Assembly: GCA_022592435.1 (NCBI GenBank)
Contig: JABYQS010000164.1
Location: forward strand, 1 to 64,000
From: Cerioporus squamosus
Taxonomy: Eukaryota; Basidiomycota; Agaricomycetes; Polyporales; Polyporaceae
Length of the DNA stretch: 64,000 bases
Direction of reading: 5' to 3'
The notes under the pieces were generated by a model that saw only the letters and a program-made list of their open reading frames with translations, did not search any database and was not told where the DNA came from. Made by a program: the position numbers and the translations under genes. Shown here piece by piece: positions 1 through 13,100 of the stretch (position 1 is its first letter; every line of letters starts with the position of its first letter).

Positions 1-1316
1 GGCTGGATGGCTGACTAACTCCGACGCTTACCAGGGACGTATATGCGTTTGTCTTCATACCTCGATGGAGGCATAACAGCATGGCAGTCTCGTACTGAGG
101 AATGGTTCATCAGGATCAATGAAGTTTTGTTACAGCTGGTGGTGGTTAGTCTGCGACTGTGCTCCGATGATTCCGATATAGTCGGAGGAGGATTATGGAC
201 GTTTGAACCATGGTGATGAGTTCCCACGCTACAGAGAGACTCGAAGCGACGCGGCTGAGGCCCTCCTTGTCATCATCTAACCACTGGAATCGGGATGGGC
301 GAGTCCGTCGAAAAGGAGCAATCGGATGCCCTGCCTGCCCGCGGGCCTCAATATTGGTTGCCATCCTAGGGTGAACCTATCGGGAGGTGTGCAACAGTGT
401 AAGTCTTGGGTCCGTTGGTGATGCACTTCCTCTAGCTCATACTATTATCATTCGCAGTGACGAATCCGCAAAAAACAAGCGAAGCTATGTCATCGAGCGT
501 CGAGCAGCCTCAGGACTTCTGAACCCTAAATACCTGACTCGAGGGTGGGGGCCCCGCCATCAGGGCCCATATGTGTCCCGAACGTGCGTACTACGAGTAG
601 GTTCTCCCAGGCCCTTGTGAACTACGACGTAGCACTGACGACTTGTGATCCTTGTATTCCTGGTTTCGCAGGGAACGAGATGGGCAAGTACGACCTTCGG
701 CGCCCTGAGGACGGTGAAGATAACATCGAACTCGGATGACGCGCGTTGCTATCATTCCTGTAATACGGGCAAGTCTGTACTCGACATCAGGCCACATGAA
801 GCTCGATGAACTTGGTCTCAGAAACAGGCGAGTAGCTCCAGCTCTCAGGGGGGGAAAAGCTTCATATGAACTCAGGATGAACATGGACTTAGATACATCC
901 ATGTGGATGAAGTCCAGTACCTTGATGTATCCCGGTCAAGAATATCGAAGCGTAAATGGCACAATAGGTGCCGGCATCTCACCGCCTCGTGCATAGCGCC
1001 GTCTCACATTCTGACAGCCTCTCTCCAACGCCTTGTTCCCAATGCGCTCATGTCTCCCGTTACGCTGTTGGCTGTCCTGGGTGAGAGTCAACAGACTACA
1101 CTTCCCTGTGGACGACTAGCGCAGGCATCCGCATATATGGATCCCTCTCGCCCTCTCTTCCCATATATCCTTCACGCCGTTGGTCCTCTGCTGCCATAGA
1201 GTTCGTTTCGTCCGCCGTCCGTTCGCTTCGTACAACATCCTGGTATAGGCAGTGCATTGTCGCCCTCAGGCCGTGCTGTTCAACCTCCCACCCCACCGCC
1301 CGCCCTTGCCTCGCCC
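1..1316. other. Intergenic, no supported gene
   Basis: Only short, low-quality open frames occur on both strands and none has a recognisable family motif or a convincing chain of spliced exons. The last 100-150 bp before 1317 are pyrimidine-rich on the plus strand and probably serve as promoter and 5' leader for the F-box-like gene that follows. Confidence 0.5.
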
Positions 1317-2872
1317 ATGGGAGACACCGTCCCAGCACCAGGTTCGCCACGGCTTCCCATCGAGCTCTGCGAGCACGTCATGGACGCCGTATACGACTTC
1401 TACTACCAATTCGTCGTCGGATCGCTCCGCACGCTCTCGAGATGCGCACTCGTCTGCCGCGCATGGCGCCCACGCGCACAGATGATCCTCTTCGACTTCG
1501 TCCTGGTCCGAGACTCTGACGCCCTGCATCGCCTCGCAGCGCAGCTGGACGAGTCCCCGCGTCTCCGCGGGTACGTCCACCGCCTTGCGCTGCGCGGGTA
1601 CCTCCACGTCCCGGCGAGCACCGCCGTGCTGTTCCCCACGATCCTCCGTCTGCGGCTCCCGAACCTCACGCACGTGTACCTCCAGGAGCTCATGCCCGAG
1701 GAGAAAGCGGCGTCCCCGCTGCCGGCGGACGTCAAGGAGCTCCCTGCCGTGCCGATCCACCCGTACTTCCCCTCCGTGCTGTCCAGCTTCAACTACATCC
1801 GCAAGCTCGACCTTGTCCGGATCCGATTCTGTTCCTTCGGGGACTTTGGGCGTGTCCTCCACCCGTTGACGAATCTTCGAGAGCTCTACTGCGATAACGT
1901 CTCTTGGGGGGTCTTCGGCAGGCCGCCCCCGTGCATGAGGCTGAAGGCGAGCTTGGGGCGTGATCGGAAACCGTTTCTCCCGAAGTTGCACACTCTTGAG
2001 GTGCGTTTCCAGTCTGGTGGATGAGTCTCAGTATGTGGACTGTCACTGACCGTCGTGGCGTCTTACTAGTGCTATGACATGGGCCCAGCGGGCAGAGAAG
2101 CCTTGGTCGCTTCCCTGGGACCTTCGGTTTCAGACATGTGGCTCAAGTTTCCTAACACGCCGCCCTTTCCCGGGCGAGCGCGGGCCTATGATCCAGGTCA
2201 GTCAGGACGGCTACAATGGGATCTTCAAAGTTTTGGTCTCGCATGGACGCTAATCGCCGACTGTGTACTTAAACTTTCCAGAGGATCAGACGGAGAAACT
2301 CAGAAAATCCGGCTTCGACCTGGGCGCGATCCCAAACCTGGCCAATTTGGTCTGTCAACTCGCACCCGGACTAGGGCCGAACGTGAGCGAGCACGAAGCG
2401 CTTCGTGCTGCTCTGCTCTCGTGGAGAGCCACGAGCGGGTTACACGACCCGGACTCGAAGATGCGCAGACGGCTGTACCTCCGACGGTGGCGGCGACTCG
2501 GGGACGAATACGCCATGCAGGACTTCATCGCGCTGCTGGAGACCATCGGGCGGCTCGTGGAGGAGGTGCTCTGTGAGCAGGGCGTCGCAGATGGCTCGGA
2601 CTCGGGCCTCCGAATCAGCATGAACGTGAGAGTTGTCGTTTCTCTGCAAGGTGGGGTGCTGGAGCGCGGGAGAGTCCGGGTCGCTGAGTCTTTCCCTACG
2701 TTTTCGAGGCTCGGGAGACTTGCGGTGATATCTGAAGATGCGGGTGAGTGACCATCCTTCTCGTCACGGCCGTTGCTCCGGTCCATCAGAACAGACCTCC
2801 CCGCTGATACTACCTTCAATAGGATATGCGTGGAAGGAGTACGATGACGATGCGCGCAAGATGCGCTGTTGA
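1317..2872 (+). CDS. F-box-like protein, four exons
   Basis: Exons read 1317-2000, 2070-2196, 2282-2743 and 2823-2872, joined by introns of 69-85 nt. The N-terminus carries an F-box-like block, LPIELCEHVMDA followed about 30 residues later by CALVCRAW, which is the usual arrangement in agaricomycete F-box proteins. The rest is leucine-rich in the irregular way of F-box/LRR-like fungal proteins, with phrases such as LRLPNLTHVYL. Such proteins usually bring substrates to SCF ubiquitin ligases through Skp1; that role is inferred from the family and no partner is visible here. The ATG at 1317 was chosen because the F-box begins about 12 residues later; no upstream in-frame ATG is needed. The last exon is very short and ends in a Cys codon before TGA, so the extreme C-terminus is the least certain part. 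A distant relative lies on the minus strand at 23788-25085. Confidence 0.75.
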
Positions 2873-4070
2873 CTCGAACAGACGGACCGGCAACCGTATG
2901 CGACATAGCTGGTGTGTCGCAGCAAACATCGGCGACGATCTCTTGCCAGTGCACTGAATCAGCTTCCGCAAGCCCAGCTCATCGATCGCTTCCTGTCGAC
3001 GCTCGCCGCCCACGACGTCTGGCTGACCGCGTCTGAGCCGTTGCCTTAGGGCAATCACCCGAACGCATGCGCGCCGGGAAACGATCGGTGCCAAGTGACG
3101 CAAACCGGTGGGCGTGGTAACCTCGCACTTGCAATTGTCAGATAATCCTGGTGCGCCAGTTTGACATGCGCCCACTGTCCAGCTTCGTATAGAAGGAGAT
3201 GTGCCCGCAATGCGCTCTGTCTTCGCGCAGCCGACATGCCAACTTCGGTATTTACTCCTGTCGATGTTGGCATTGTTGCGGACAATAGATGCCTCCGACC
3301 TGTTCAGTACCAGCCTTGACGATGATTTCCTATGGCACTGTACTGTAGAGGATGAGGCCATGAGCAAAAATAAAGAAGGTTCCTGAGCATGCGGGCCTCG
3401 GAACTGGAGCGAGCCCAGGCTACCTTCTTTCTCCGCTGGCCCGGTGTTGCGGGTGATGTACTGATAGTGATTCTGCGAGTCATTGAAGACGCACGCGCAG
3501 CGTCCACTAGTGTCCGACATTCGTGAATGCTTCACAAGCAGCACAAGCAGTCAATATCCAATATTAGTAACACGTTGACAGTACTTTGGACGAGCTCGAG
3601 TCGGAGGAGAGATGCCGGCGGTACTGTAATTGATGCAAGAGTGATCCGCCGGGCGCAGCAGGGCGCGTTGCCATCACGACGGTGCTCGATCTGGCGGCAA
3701 CGCGCTGCTCGGGTGCGCGCCATCGCGCGTTCGTCACCTGGGTCTGGTTACCTCCTGGCGCTGCCGCCGCCTCCTTCGCCCTCCGAGTCCCCATTTTACC
3801 CGGCCTGGACCGGTGTACGCGCCCTCTCTTCCTTGCTCCGCTCTTCCTTCAGGCGACGCTATTCTGCTACACAGGCTCACTGAGTCACTCTACGCGCAGC
3901 TGGTCTTCCACAAACCCCACGCTCGTTATCCTACCCTCGTCGGTCCTTACGCCCAAATCCCAGCTCTGCCATACGCGCACCCTTGCGCCACGTCTCCGAG
4001 CAGCAGACTGCTCTGGAGATCGACCTCCGCGACCCTGGCTCTCGACACGCCGTGCTGACCGCCCTCGCTC
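2873..4070. other. Intergenic, no supported gene
   Basis: No exon with family resemblance was found on either strand. From about 3760 the plus strand becomes C/T-rich, which fits the promoter and leader of the membrane-protein gene starting at 4071. Confidence 0.45.
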
Positions 4071-5521
4071 ATGGCGGAGTCCTTCCGCCTAATCATACAC
4101 CTCCTGACGATCCTCTCATGTATCCTGCTCCTGCTCGCCCACGTCAATGAGGCCCACGCCTCGCCCGTAGCGCATACGGACCTCGCCCCGGACCTCGCAG
4201 CACACCACTGGAAGCGCGTCACTCCCGTCGTGATCACCTCCGAGACCGGCGACAACTCGTCCGTCATCGACCCGACGACGAACCAGCCGATCGCTCAAGG
4301 TGTCGCGACCGACGGCGGAGGCAGCGACTTCTCCCTCCCCGCGATCATCTGGCTCGCCTTCGTCTTCGTCACTGGGATCCCGCTCGCGCTCGCAGGATTC
4401 CGCCTGTATCGCCTGACGACCGGGCTGGGCATCGGCCTTGGCCTTACGCTCTGTGGTGGGTACTATTTCGTTGAGTTTCGCACCTAGCTTCGTTCTGCAC
4501 TCGTGCATCATTGGGTCAGTACAAGACACGACCGTCAGATGGAGACAGCTTATCCAGCGTGTTAGGAGATTGACACAGTTACTTTGACTCCTGCTGTGCT
4601 CCTTCACGCTCGCGAACGACGTAACTGACCATATGCGGACAGTGTGGGCCGCGTTCGTCAACACCGTGGGCGCGGACGGCCTCTCGGACATCGTGCTCAC
4701 CGTGATCGGCATGGGTGGCTTCCTCGTCGGCTTCATCTGCGGGCTGCTCGACTTTGGGCGGACGCCGGGCATCCTGCTCGTCGGCCTCCTCGGCGGGCTC
4801 TCCGTCGGCGTCCGCGTCGTCCTCCTCCGGCCTGGGCTGCTCGTCCCGAACTACATCGTCAACTGGATCGTCCTCGTCCCGTTCATGCTCGTCGGCATCT
4901 TCTCCGTCCTCCTCAAGCAGCGCCTGGGCATCGTGAGTACTGATGTGCTTGCGTCAATCGTGGTTGTGACTGACGGCGATGCTTTCGTAGATGTCGTGCT
5001 GTGCGGCCATGGGCTCGTTCCTCGTCGGCCTGGGCGTCGACCTGATCCTCGAGAAGCAGTCCGGCTGGAGCTTCGCCCTCCGTTTCCTGTTCGACCGAAA
5101 CAACTCCCATTTCCTGGTGTGTTCTTCGTCCGTCATCGTGCGCGAGCATCCCTGACATCAGTCGTAGGCGATCGTCCACAAGGGATACGACCCGACCGTC
5201 ATGACGCAGATCATCCTCGGCGCATCAATAGGTGCTATGTACGTGCCTCCCGTGACCGTTCGCTCTCTGTCCGGCCTCCCTCGTTTTGACGCACGTTGAC
5301 GCTGACGCGGACTCACCACGCACAGCCCGATCCTCGCTTTCGGGCAGCACAAGCTCTTCAAGGGCCCCTTCAAGCGGAAATCGGCGGAATCCGACTCCGA
5401 GACGGCCTCGCTCGCGGGTGAGATGGAGCAGGAGCCGGGGACGAGCATGACGGAGCTGCTGAAGCCGCCCCCGCGCATGTCGCGCATGCAGCTGATGAAG
5501 AGCCGCTTCAGCCTCACGTAG
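4071..5521 (+). CDS. TM198/TM7S3-like (DUF4203-type) multi-pass membrane protein
   Basis: Five exons (4071-4455, 4643-4932, 4991-5116, 5168-5238, 5326-5521) join in frame to about 355 residues. The protein opens with a likely signal peptide (MAESFRLIIHLLTILSC), then a short polar luminal stretch with an NSS glycosylation-type site. It continues with a run of closely spaced hydrophobic helices rich in Gly (GLGIGLGLTL, GMGGFLVGFICGLL, GLLGGLSVGVRVVLL). The tail is charged and cytosolic-looking, ending in RMQLMKSRFSLT. The glycine-rich helix pattern after a signal peptide is what fungal TM198-like domain proteins show. Their biochemical role is not established, so only a membrane location is proposed. 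The splice phases all agree, which supports the model. Confidence 0.7.
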
Positions 5522-6457
5522 CGATGACTGGCGCGTAGGCTGGCTGTCCGGACCCGCCTCTGCGCTCTTCCCCCCCTCACACCCCATACCTCGCACCTCA
5601 CACGATCCGCCTCCGACGGACATCTCCCCCTCCCCTCCCCCTCCCACCCCTACGTCCCGTCTGTTCCGATTCGCTACTCCGCACTTCTTGATTTCTGGTG
5701 CGGGGCGTAGGGGCATCCGCCTTCCTTCTTGCCCCGCTAGCCCTCGCCGCGCATACCTACCTGACCCCCTGCGCGCGCCTGTAAGTAGCATTGGACCTGA
5801 ACCTGGACCATGCCGCCGCGCGGGCGACCACATGTGTACGTAGACGGACGGACTCACTGACTCTCGCACGCGCACGCACCCTCGCATATCGTAGACGCAG
5901 CATACCTAGTATCAGCAACCGCATGTGTATCCACTATCACCCGTACATATGAGTCTCAGTCTGCCTCTGGAACATTGGATCTGGAGCCCCGCCGCCCGCC
6001 TCGTACACATGCACATGCACTTTATTATTTTACCTTCGCCTTCGCCTTTGCCTTTGCCAACCCGCATACTTGGTTATTCGTATTTCGTGTTCGCCCTTCG
6101 GACCTACTAATGTATTAGTAGACTTGACTAGAGGGTTTGTTCTTGCTTCCTGTGCTTTGCCTTGCGCTGAGGCTTGCTGAACAATGACTATCTGGGGATC
6201 CTAGCTCCCACTCGTCTTTGATCATTGCCACTAGTTGGAGAGCTGTCCTCAGAGCAGTCGAAGTGACTACATAGAGTTCCCACCGTACATGCGCAGAGGC
6301 AAGTTACCCTTCTCCTTTCATCCTCAGGCTATGATTTTGGGAGCTAAATAAGCTGCTGACATGACCGCTGTGTAGTAGAACCTATCTCCAAACGAGTAGG
6401 TTCTGTATCACACTGTACTGTACACGATGCCTGTTGGAGTTGAGTGTTTCGACGTCT
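5522..6457. other. Intergenic region between converging genes
   Basis: This is the shared 3' side of the TM198-like gene and the minus-strand MYND gene. It is C/T-rich and includes one copy of a diverged direct repeat whose partner lies on the other side of the MYND gene. No coding exon is supported. Confidence 0.5.
5995..6155 (+). repeat. Diverged direct repeat, copy 1
   Basis: This stretch runs through a CATGCACATGCAC element, a pyrimidine-rich CCTTCGCCTTCGCC segment, GGTTATTCG, TTCGGACCTAC and GTTTGTTCTTGC. The same ordered words recur in the same orientation at 7640-7850. The two copies bracket the MYND gene and are non-coding. Confidence 0.5.
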
Positions 6458-7358
6458 TCAGAATACCATCTCGAAACACCGCAACTTATGCCCCTTCTTC
6501 CAATCCTTGTTTTGACACTCCTTCCCGCAGTACTTCACCGACTTGCACCGCGAGCACTGCAACGGCGCGTCCTCCTCCATGCACACGTTGCATTCCTCCT
6601 GACCCGGAATCTTCCCCTGCAAGTAATCCTTCGACGACTGGAGGTAAGTACCCCGGCTGATCTGGCGGCGTCGGCATGTGCTCCACCGGCCCAAGCATGC
6701 CCTCCAGCCGCCGGATCTCGACCTGCTGGTACCGGTCCAGGTCTCCCCAGCGTTCGCTCCCCATGAGCTCGCGGCACTTCTCGCGGAGGGCGAGCCGCAC
6801 GGCCTTGTCGATGGCGGCGCGCTTGTCGTCGCCGATGTCCGTGTCGCACCACTGCAGTATGTGCATGATGAGCGAGCAGACGTGGCCGGGCCCGCTCGGG
6901 CGGAGCCACTGGATGCCCTCGACGAAGGCGGAGGCGACGAGGTTCGGCAGGGGCGCGAACTCGGCGGAGACGATGTACTTGCGGTAGTACGGGTTCCGGT
7001 CGGGGTCGGGGAGGAGGGAGAGGAGCTGGACGTAAGAGGAGAAGGCGGCGTTCTGCGTCTCGCACGACGTGCTGCGGACCGCGGACACGAGCGCAGGCAG
7101 GTGTTTGGCGGAGAGGGCGAGGAAGAATAGCTCCTGCTGGTCCTTCGGGATCGCTTCCAGGGCGTGCAGCTGGACGGCAGCTGCGTCAGCTGCGGTTCAC
7201 GTCTATGATCTATGTACATAGATGTTTTGCGGACCTGTTCCTGCAAGCTCTTCATCTCTTCAGGCGTGAAGTCCGTATCGGCTGGTATTCTTCGCCAGAA
7301 GATCGGCGAACCGGATGGTCTCCTTATGAAGTTCAGATGTCGGTATAGCGGTGGACAT
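6458..7358 (-). CDS. MYND-type zinc-finger protein
   Basis: On the minus strand the C-terminus is a textbook MYND finger, CNVCMEEDAPLQCSRCKSV then YCGKECQNKDWKKGHKLRC, with all eight Cys/His zinc ligands in order. Upstream exons encode a helical region without further known domains. Two introns are inferred: 7170-7234 (65 nt, phase 0) and 6638-6686 (49 nt, phase 0); both restore a single frame. The 5' end is ambiguous. The downstream reading frame runs back through TDFTPEEMKSLQEQ with an ATG at 7255. A better-looking start at 7358 (ACAATGTCCACC) opens a different frame and would need an unseen splice or a frameshift. MYND fingers bind proline-rich partner peptides; the cellular role of this protein is not evident. 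Confidence 0.75.
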
Positions 7359-7639
7359 TGTAATGAGAAAGACTCGTCGCGTCAAAAGCTTGTCAAAATC
7401 GAGGACGGTGGTGAGTACTGGTGAGTAACCGGTGAGTAGCCAGCGTTGATAGACGCCTGAAAAACCCCTCCTCCCTTCTCACTTATGTAGGGCGTTGTAA
7501 GTCATAACCATCGGAACGCGTCCGAGGGTTGCTCAGCGCAGTCCGTCAAAGTGACTTTCACGTATCGTGCACAAGGCCCATCGTACCCATCCGTAATCTC
7601 CATATAGGTCGGAAGCTGCAGTCTGGAGGCGCTCAGGTC

Positions 7640-7850
7640 TACCATGCACAAGCACAAGCACTTCTTTATTTACTTTGACCTGTACGCTTAACCTTGGTCC
7701 TTTACCCAGCTTCATGCCTTTACCTTTACCGCTTGATTATTCGTTCGCATTCGCCCTCATTCATCTTTCGGACCTACCTACCTACCTACCTACCTATCTA
7801 GTACCTACTGATGTGAAACTACGACGGTTCGTTCTTGCTGGACGTTCAAG
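7640..7850 (+). repeat. Diverged direct repeat, copy 2
   Basis: This copy carries CATGCACAAGCAC, a pyrimidine-rich tract, GATTATTCG, TTCGGACCTAC and GGTTCGTTCTTGC in the same order and orientation as 5995-6155. It also contains a local CTAC microsatellite expansion that copy 1 lacks. Confidence 0.5.
7772..7797 (+). repeat. CTAC tetranucleotide microsatellite
   Basis: About six consecutive CTAC units occur inside the second direct-repeat copy, where the first copy has only one or two units. Confidence 0.8.
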
Positions 7851-10118
7851 TTGATGTGACAAGAACAAGGGTCTGGGACGTCGTCAAGGCGTACCGTGAA
7901 CCGGGGGGCGAGCTCGCCGGGACCTCGGGCGTGACTCCGGAGTCCTGATTTGCGTCTTCGAGTCCGACGCCGAGCTCAGAGGCCTGAGGGGCGGCGCCAC
8001 TCACTTCAGGGTTTGCGTTTGCTGCGCGCTGTCGTGAGCGGGGCTTCTTGGGTGCCTGACTATGTTGAGCGAGGTTTGGAGGCACCCGGTGCTCAGCCTG
8101 GAGTGCGGATTGGCGGTTGGCAGCGGCCATGCCAGCGTTGCAAAGCCTGCCGGCTTCATGCAGTCGTACGGGGCACGAGAGATGTGACCAAGAGCCGAGA
8201 CTTGGACGCCCCCGTGCTACCCAGCGTCCAGCGTCGGAGGCCTACGGAATCCGGATCCCAGTCAGTGTCACAGGACGGGGAGATGGGTTCAATGTCGGTA
8301 GCCATTCTGATCCCTGTGACACTGACAGCTCGGACTGGCAGGCACACGTGCATGGCCGCTGGCGTGCACACGTTCAGGAAGCTCGCTGATCGTGTCAAAA
8401 CGACAGGCCGTTAGAGGATAATCTGTCGATGTCGACGAGGCGCTGTGCTCGGGGACGGGGATCGGGGACTGCAGGACAGCGAGGGTGGACAGGGACGGGT
8501 GCAGGCCTCTCGGCGCACTTGCTGTCTTGCGTCGAAGCCAGCGCCGCACTCCCGCAGGACAACACGGTTCGAGGATCATCACAGCATCCTATCGCACGAT
8601 CCGTGAGAGGTCGCCGGCTCCCAGGACGCCGCCTGCGATGTGCAGAACCTTTGGGGTAGACGGTCTTCCATCGTCCGCGCCATCAGAGTTATACTTCAGA
8701 GTAGCGGCTGCAGAGAGACTTGACAGCATCTAACCCGGAAAGGGCGACGCGTTGATCGTGTCCTCGCTCCGCACTGCGCAGGGATATATGGGCGTGGATC
8801 TCGCTGCGTGCCGCTTGTTCTCTGCAGCCCGAGCCGGTTGGGTTCCAGAGATATATGAGCGGGGAATGGGCTGGGCTGAGGGTGCGGCGTGTCAAGTTAG
8901 ATGACTCCCCGTGCCAGCGCAGGTGCACATGCGACAAGGGACGAAGGACGAAGGACGTACGAGGGAGTGGATGCACGTATGGCGTAGAGTCTGACGCGTG
9001 CAGTAGGATCTTCGAGAACGAGGAAGACACGCGAAGGGCTCGACTTCTCCGCCCCACCGCAGTTTCCTCTGGGCGCCGTCACGGGGAACACGCAGGGATT
9101 AAGGAGGGCATAGACGCGAGTCATAAGTTAAAGAAGTACGCTGCGACTCCGAATCATGCCCCTCGGACTTGGGGTTGACCTCCACGTATCACAGCTCGCG
9201 GTGTGGCCCGCCTCAGACTGTGACATGGACATGCCCGAGCCCATGCGTGAGTGCGAGTGCGAGTGCAGGTTGCAGCCCGGTCGAGCAACATGCACGCACG
9301 CACGGACTCGTGTCTCGGGTCTCGGGTGTCGAAATTAACACCGGGCGCAGCTTCTATCGACGTCGAATCAATCATGATGAGCCCTCGGGCCAGTCCAATC
9401 CGGGGTTCAATCGCAGGCCCTTTTCTGGGAAGCAGTTTTTATCAGAGCCGCACTACCATCGATCTGAGGAAGTTCATGTCCGTCGAGACGGACGGTAGTG
9501 GAGCTGGAGAAGAGAAGAGAAGGCAGGGCGAGGGACATACCGCTGGTGCACTCGAGTCTCGCGGCGCGCGCAGGTTGGCGATCTGCGAAACGACTTTCGA
9601 CCGTCGTTTGTCTGCTGTCCTAGTCTTGGTCTCCAGCATCAAACTGAGAGAGGATTGTAGTCTGGGCATCATGAACGATTGAGGCTTGTATGGCCGATCA
9701 GAGGAGGCCCGGACATTGACAAAGAGATGAGTCTGTTCGAAGCGGGATAAATAACCACTTGTCATCCATCGCAAGCTTAAGAGGACTTACGTGCTAAGCG
9801 CCCCTTGGAAGATCGACTTGTATACTGTCCCCGAGCTCCGCGTTCCTGTCGCGTTCTGCTCCGTGCTCCTCACTATATAATCGTTCGAGTGCATGAGACG
9901 ACGGATGTAGAGCGGGAGGTCAAGACTCAAAAGCAGTTAGACGACGCAAACTGCAAACGCCCGAGTAAGATGACAATAATTAATTGTTTCAGTGATCGCC
10001 GCTTGTCTCGGCTAAGCGGGTTAGATTGGTGATAAGCGATTACTTACTTTCGCAAACATTGGTCTGGAGCTCAACGCGTTCTCCTCCTCCTCATCCTCCT
10101 CCCTCATCCTCTCCAGCC
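7851..10118. other. Long intergenic stretch without a supported gene
   Basis: More than 2 kb hold only short frames of GC-rich, low-complexity translation. None contains a recognisable motif or a plausible exon chain. The last 250 bp before 10119 include a TATATAA at 9874-9880 and a CTC-rich leader directly before the transportin ATG. Confidence 0.4.
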
Positions 10119-13100
10119 ATGGCCTCCTGGACCCCCCAGCCAGCAGGCCTCCAGGAAATCTTGCAAACCATTCATGAGTCCACCGACACACGCAACAGCG
10201 CTGTGCAGCGCAACATCACCCACGTACGTACCATCGCTGCCTGTTCATACCCTCAGCGCCGCTTCATGATTCCCTCATTTGCCAGAAATTGAACAACTTC
10301 ACCCGTGCGCCGGACTACATTGCCTACCTCGCATACATCCTGTCGGCGATGCCCCAGGAGGACGACCGCATCCGCACAATTGCGGGCTATCTCCTCAAGA
10401 ACAATGCTCGCCTCATCCTCCGCGCCGCACCAGACGTCACCGCGTTTGTCAAGTCGGCCGTCCTCACAGCGTTCGCAGATCCGTCGATCATGATACGAAA
10501 CGCGGCTGCGCAGGACATCGTCGCGTTCCTCGGCATCCTGGAGCCGAAGAACTGGCCGGAGTGCTTGCAGCAGCTCGTGCATATGTTGGACGCGGCGAAC
10601 CAGGACCAACAAGAGGTACGTGTTTCCAACTATGTTTCTCCTAGCCCCCTTCCTTCTTGCGTCTGTATCTGCTCGAAACATGCTGCCTCCCCAATGTTAC
10701 ATTATAAGCTGGTCATTCAACCTGCACGAGACAGTGGCTCAACTCTAACCGCCACGCTTGTGGCGGTCATCCGGCCATATCCCGCGAAGGCATGCAGTCT
10801 GAGCTTTGCGCTCGGACGTTCCTATCTCATTGGGGACATGCGAGAAGACGCTCCATGATCTCTCCCGCAACGACGTGCCGCCCCGGTTCAGGTTCATGAT
10901 ATCTGATCGTCTTTCCTAGGCCGCGTTCAACGTCCTCGAGAAGGCATGTGAAGACTACCCACGGAAGCTCGACGTCGAGATCAATGGCACCATGCCATTA
11001 GACTACATGATCCCGAAATTCATCGTCCTCTCCGAACACCCGTCGTCCAAAATGCGCGCCCACGCAATTGCCTGTCTGTCATATTTCGTCCCGATCGGGT
11101 GCCAGGCTCTCTTCGCGCACATAGACACCTTCATCGCCTGTCTCTTCAAGCGTGCCTCCGACGAGGACCCTTCGGTGCGGCGGCATGTGTGCCAGGCGCT
11201 CGTTCTGCTCCTGGCGTCAAGGCCCGAGAAGCTCATGCCGGAAATGGAGAACGTGTCGGAGTACATGCTCTATTCGACGAAGGACAAGAACGAGAACGTC
11301 GCGTTGGAGGCTTGTGAGTTCTGGCTTACGTTCGCGGAAGATCCCGATCTTGCCCCGTACCTCCACCCGCTCTTGGCCAAGGTCGCTCCCGTCCTGCTTG
11401 ACTGCATGGTCTACAGCGAAGACGACCTGCTCTGGCTCCAGGGAGACGAGGAGGATGCCGCAGTTCCGGACAAGGAGAGCGACATCAAGCCGCGCCACTA
11501 CAGCGGCAAGTCGCATGGCTTCGAACGCGAGACGAACGGTGACGATGGCTCTGGAGCTAAGCGCGGCGCCTATGGCGAGGAGCTCGGTGATGAGGACGAC
11601 GACGATTATGACGAGCTTGACGACGACGACTTTGCGGAGGAGATGTCTACGGAATGGAACCTACGCAAGTGCGCGGCGGCGGCCCTCGACGTGCTTGCGG
11701 TGCGGTTCGGCGCCGATCTGCTGAATGTACTGCTCGAGCCCTTGAAGACGAAGCTATGGAGCGATGATTGGCTGCAGAGGGAGAGCGGCATCCTTGCGTT
11801 GGGCGCGATGGCGGAAGGTGCGTTCTGTGATGATTTTGTGCGATCTGGTTGTTGAGCGTGTGTGCTGTAGGTTGCATTGACGCGATTGAGCCCCACCTAC
11901 CCACACTGGTTCCATACTTAATCAATACTCTCAACGATCCCAAGGTGCGTCGTGAGGGCTATCCAACGCTGGTTGAGTACACTCAACTATGAATCATTTT
12001 AGCCTTTGGTCCGGTCCATCACGTGTTGGACGCTGGGGAGGTACGCTAGCTGGTGCACCCAGCCGATCTCGGACGAACACAAGAACCAATTCTTCGTTCC
12101 TACGTTGGAGGGGGTAAGCGAACACTACTGCTTCACATCACGCGTCTAACTGACGATGCCCGTAGCTTCTTCGAATGGTCCTGGACAACAACAAGCGCGT
12201 CCAGGAAGCTGGATGTAGTGCGTTCGCTACTCTCGAAGAGGATGCAGGTCCCGAGCTTGCGCCTTACCTTGAGCCCGTACTGCGCAACCTCGTGTTTGCG
12301 TTTGAGAAGTACCAACACAAGAACATGCTCATCCTCTACGACGCTGTCGGCACTCTCGCCGATGCTGTCGGAACCGCGTTGCAGAATCCGACGTACGTCG
12401 AGATACTCATGCCGCCACTGCTCAAGCGCTGGTCGAAGCTGAAGGACGATGATGAGGACCTTGTTCCCTTACTTGAGGTATGTCGGATGCGTCTGGAGAA
12501 GCCGCGGTTACTAACGTGGTTCATAGTGCCTGGCATCCGTCACGATTGCCATCGGTCCCGCATTCCTTCCTTACGCAGGTCCGATCTTCGACCGTTGTCA
12601 AACGATCGTCCACACTTCGCTGCTGCAATATCAGGCATACCAGCAGAATCCTGAGATGGACGAGCCTGACCGCTCGTTCCTCGTTGTTGCGCTCGATCTC
12701 CTGTCTGGTCTCACGCAGGGCCTAGGAATGGCCCTTGAGCCGCACATCTCGCGCAGCCAGCCCAACCTGCTGTCGCTCTTGACCGTGTGCTTGAAGCACC
12801 CGCACGCTGCTGTACGGCAGTCAGGGTACGCGCTTGTGGGAGACATGGCGATGAACTGCTTCCCGCTCCTGAGACCACACATTCCCGCGATCATGCAAGA
12901 GCTGATCCTGCAGCTCGATCCCGAGCCGAAGGTGGAGTTCATTAGTGCGTGCAATAACGCAGCCTGGGCGGTCGGCGAGATCGCTCTCCGGTACGGTCGT
13001 GGTAAGTCGGACACCGTTGTACGGCACCCAGGCGCACAGCTGACAACTATTGGCCATCAGATGACCCCGAGTTCCTGCAATGGGTGCACCCTCTCATTTC

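Noticed and set aside
1266..1991. 241-residue open frame on the minus strand
   Set aside because: It is the exact antisense of the F-box-like exon, is Arg/Glu-rich as expected from GC-rich antisense, and has no motif or splice partners.
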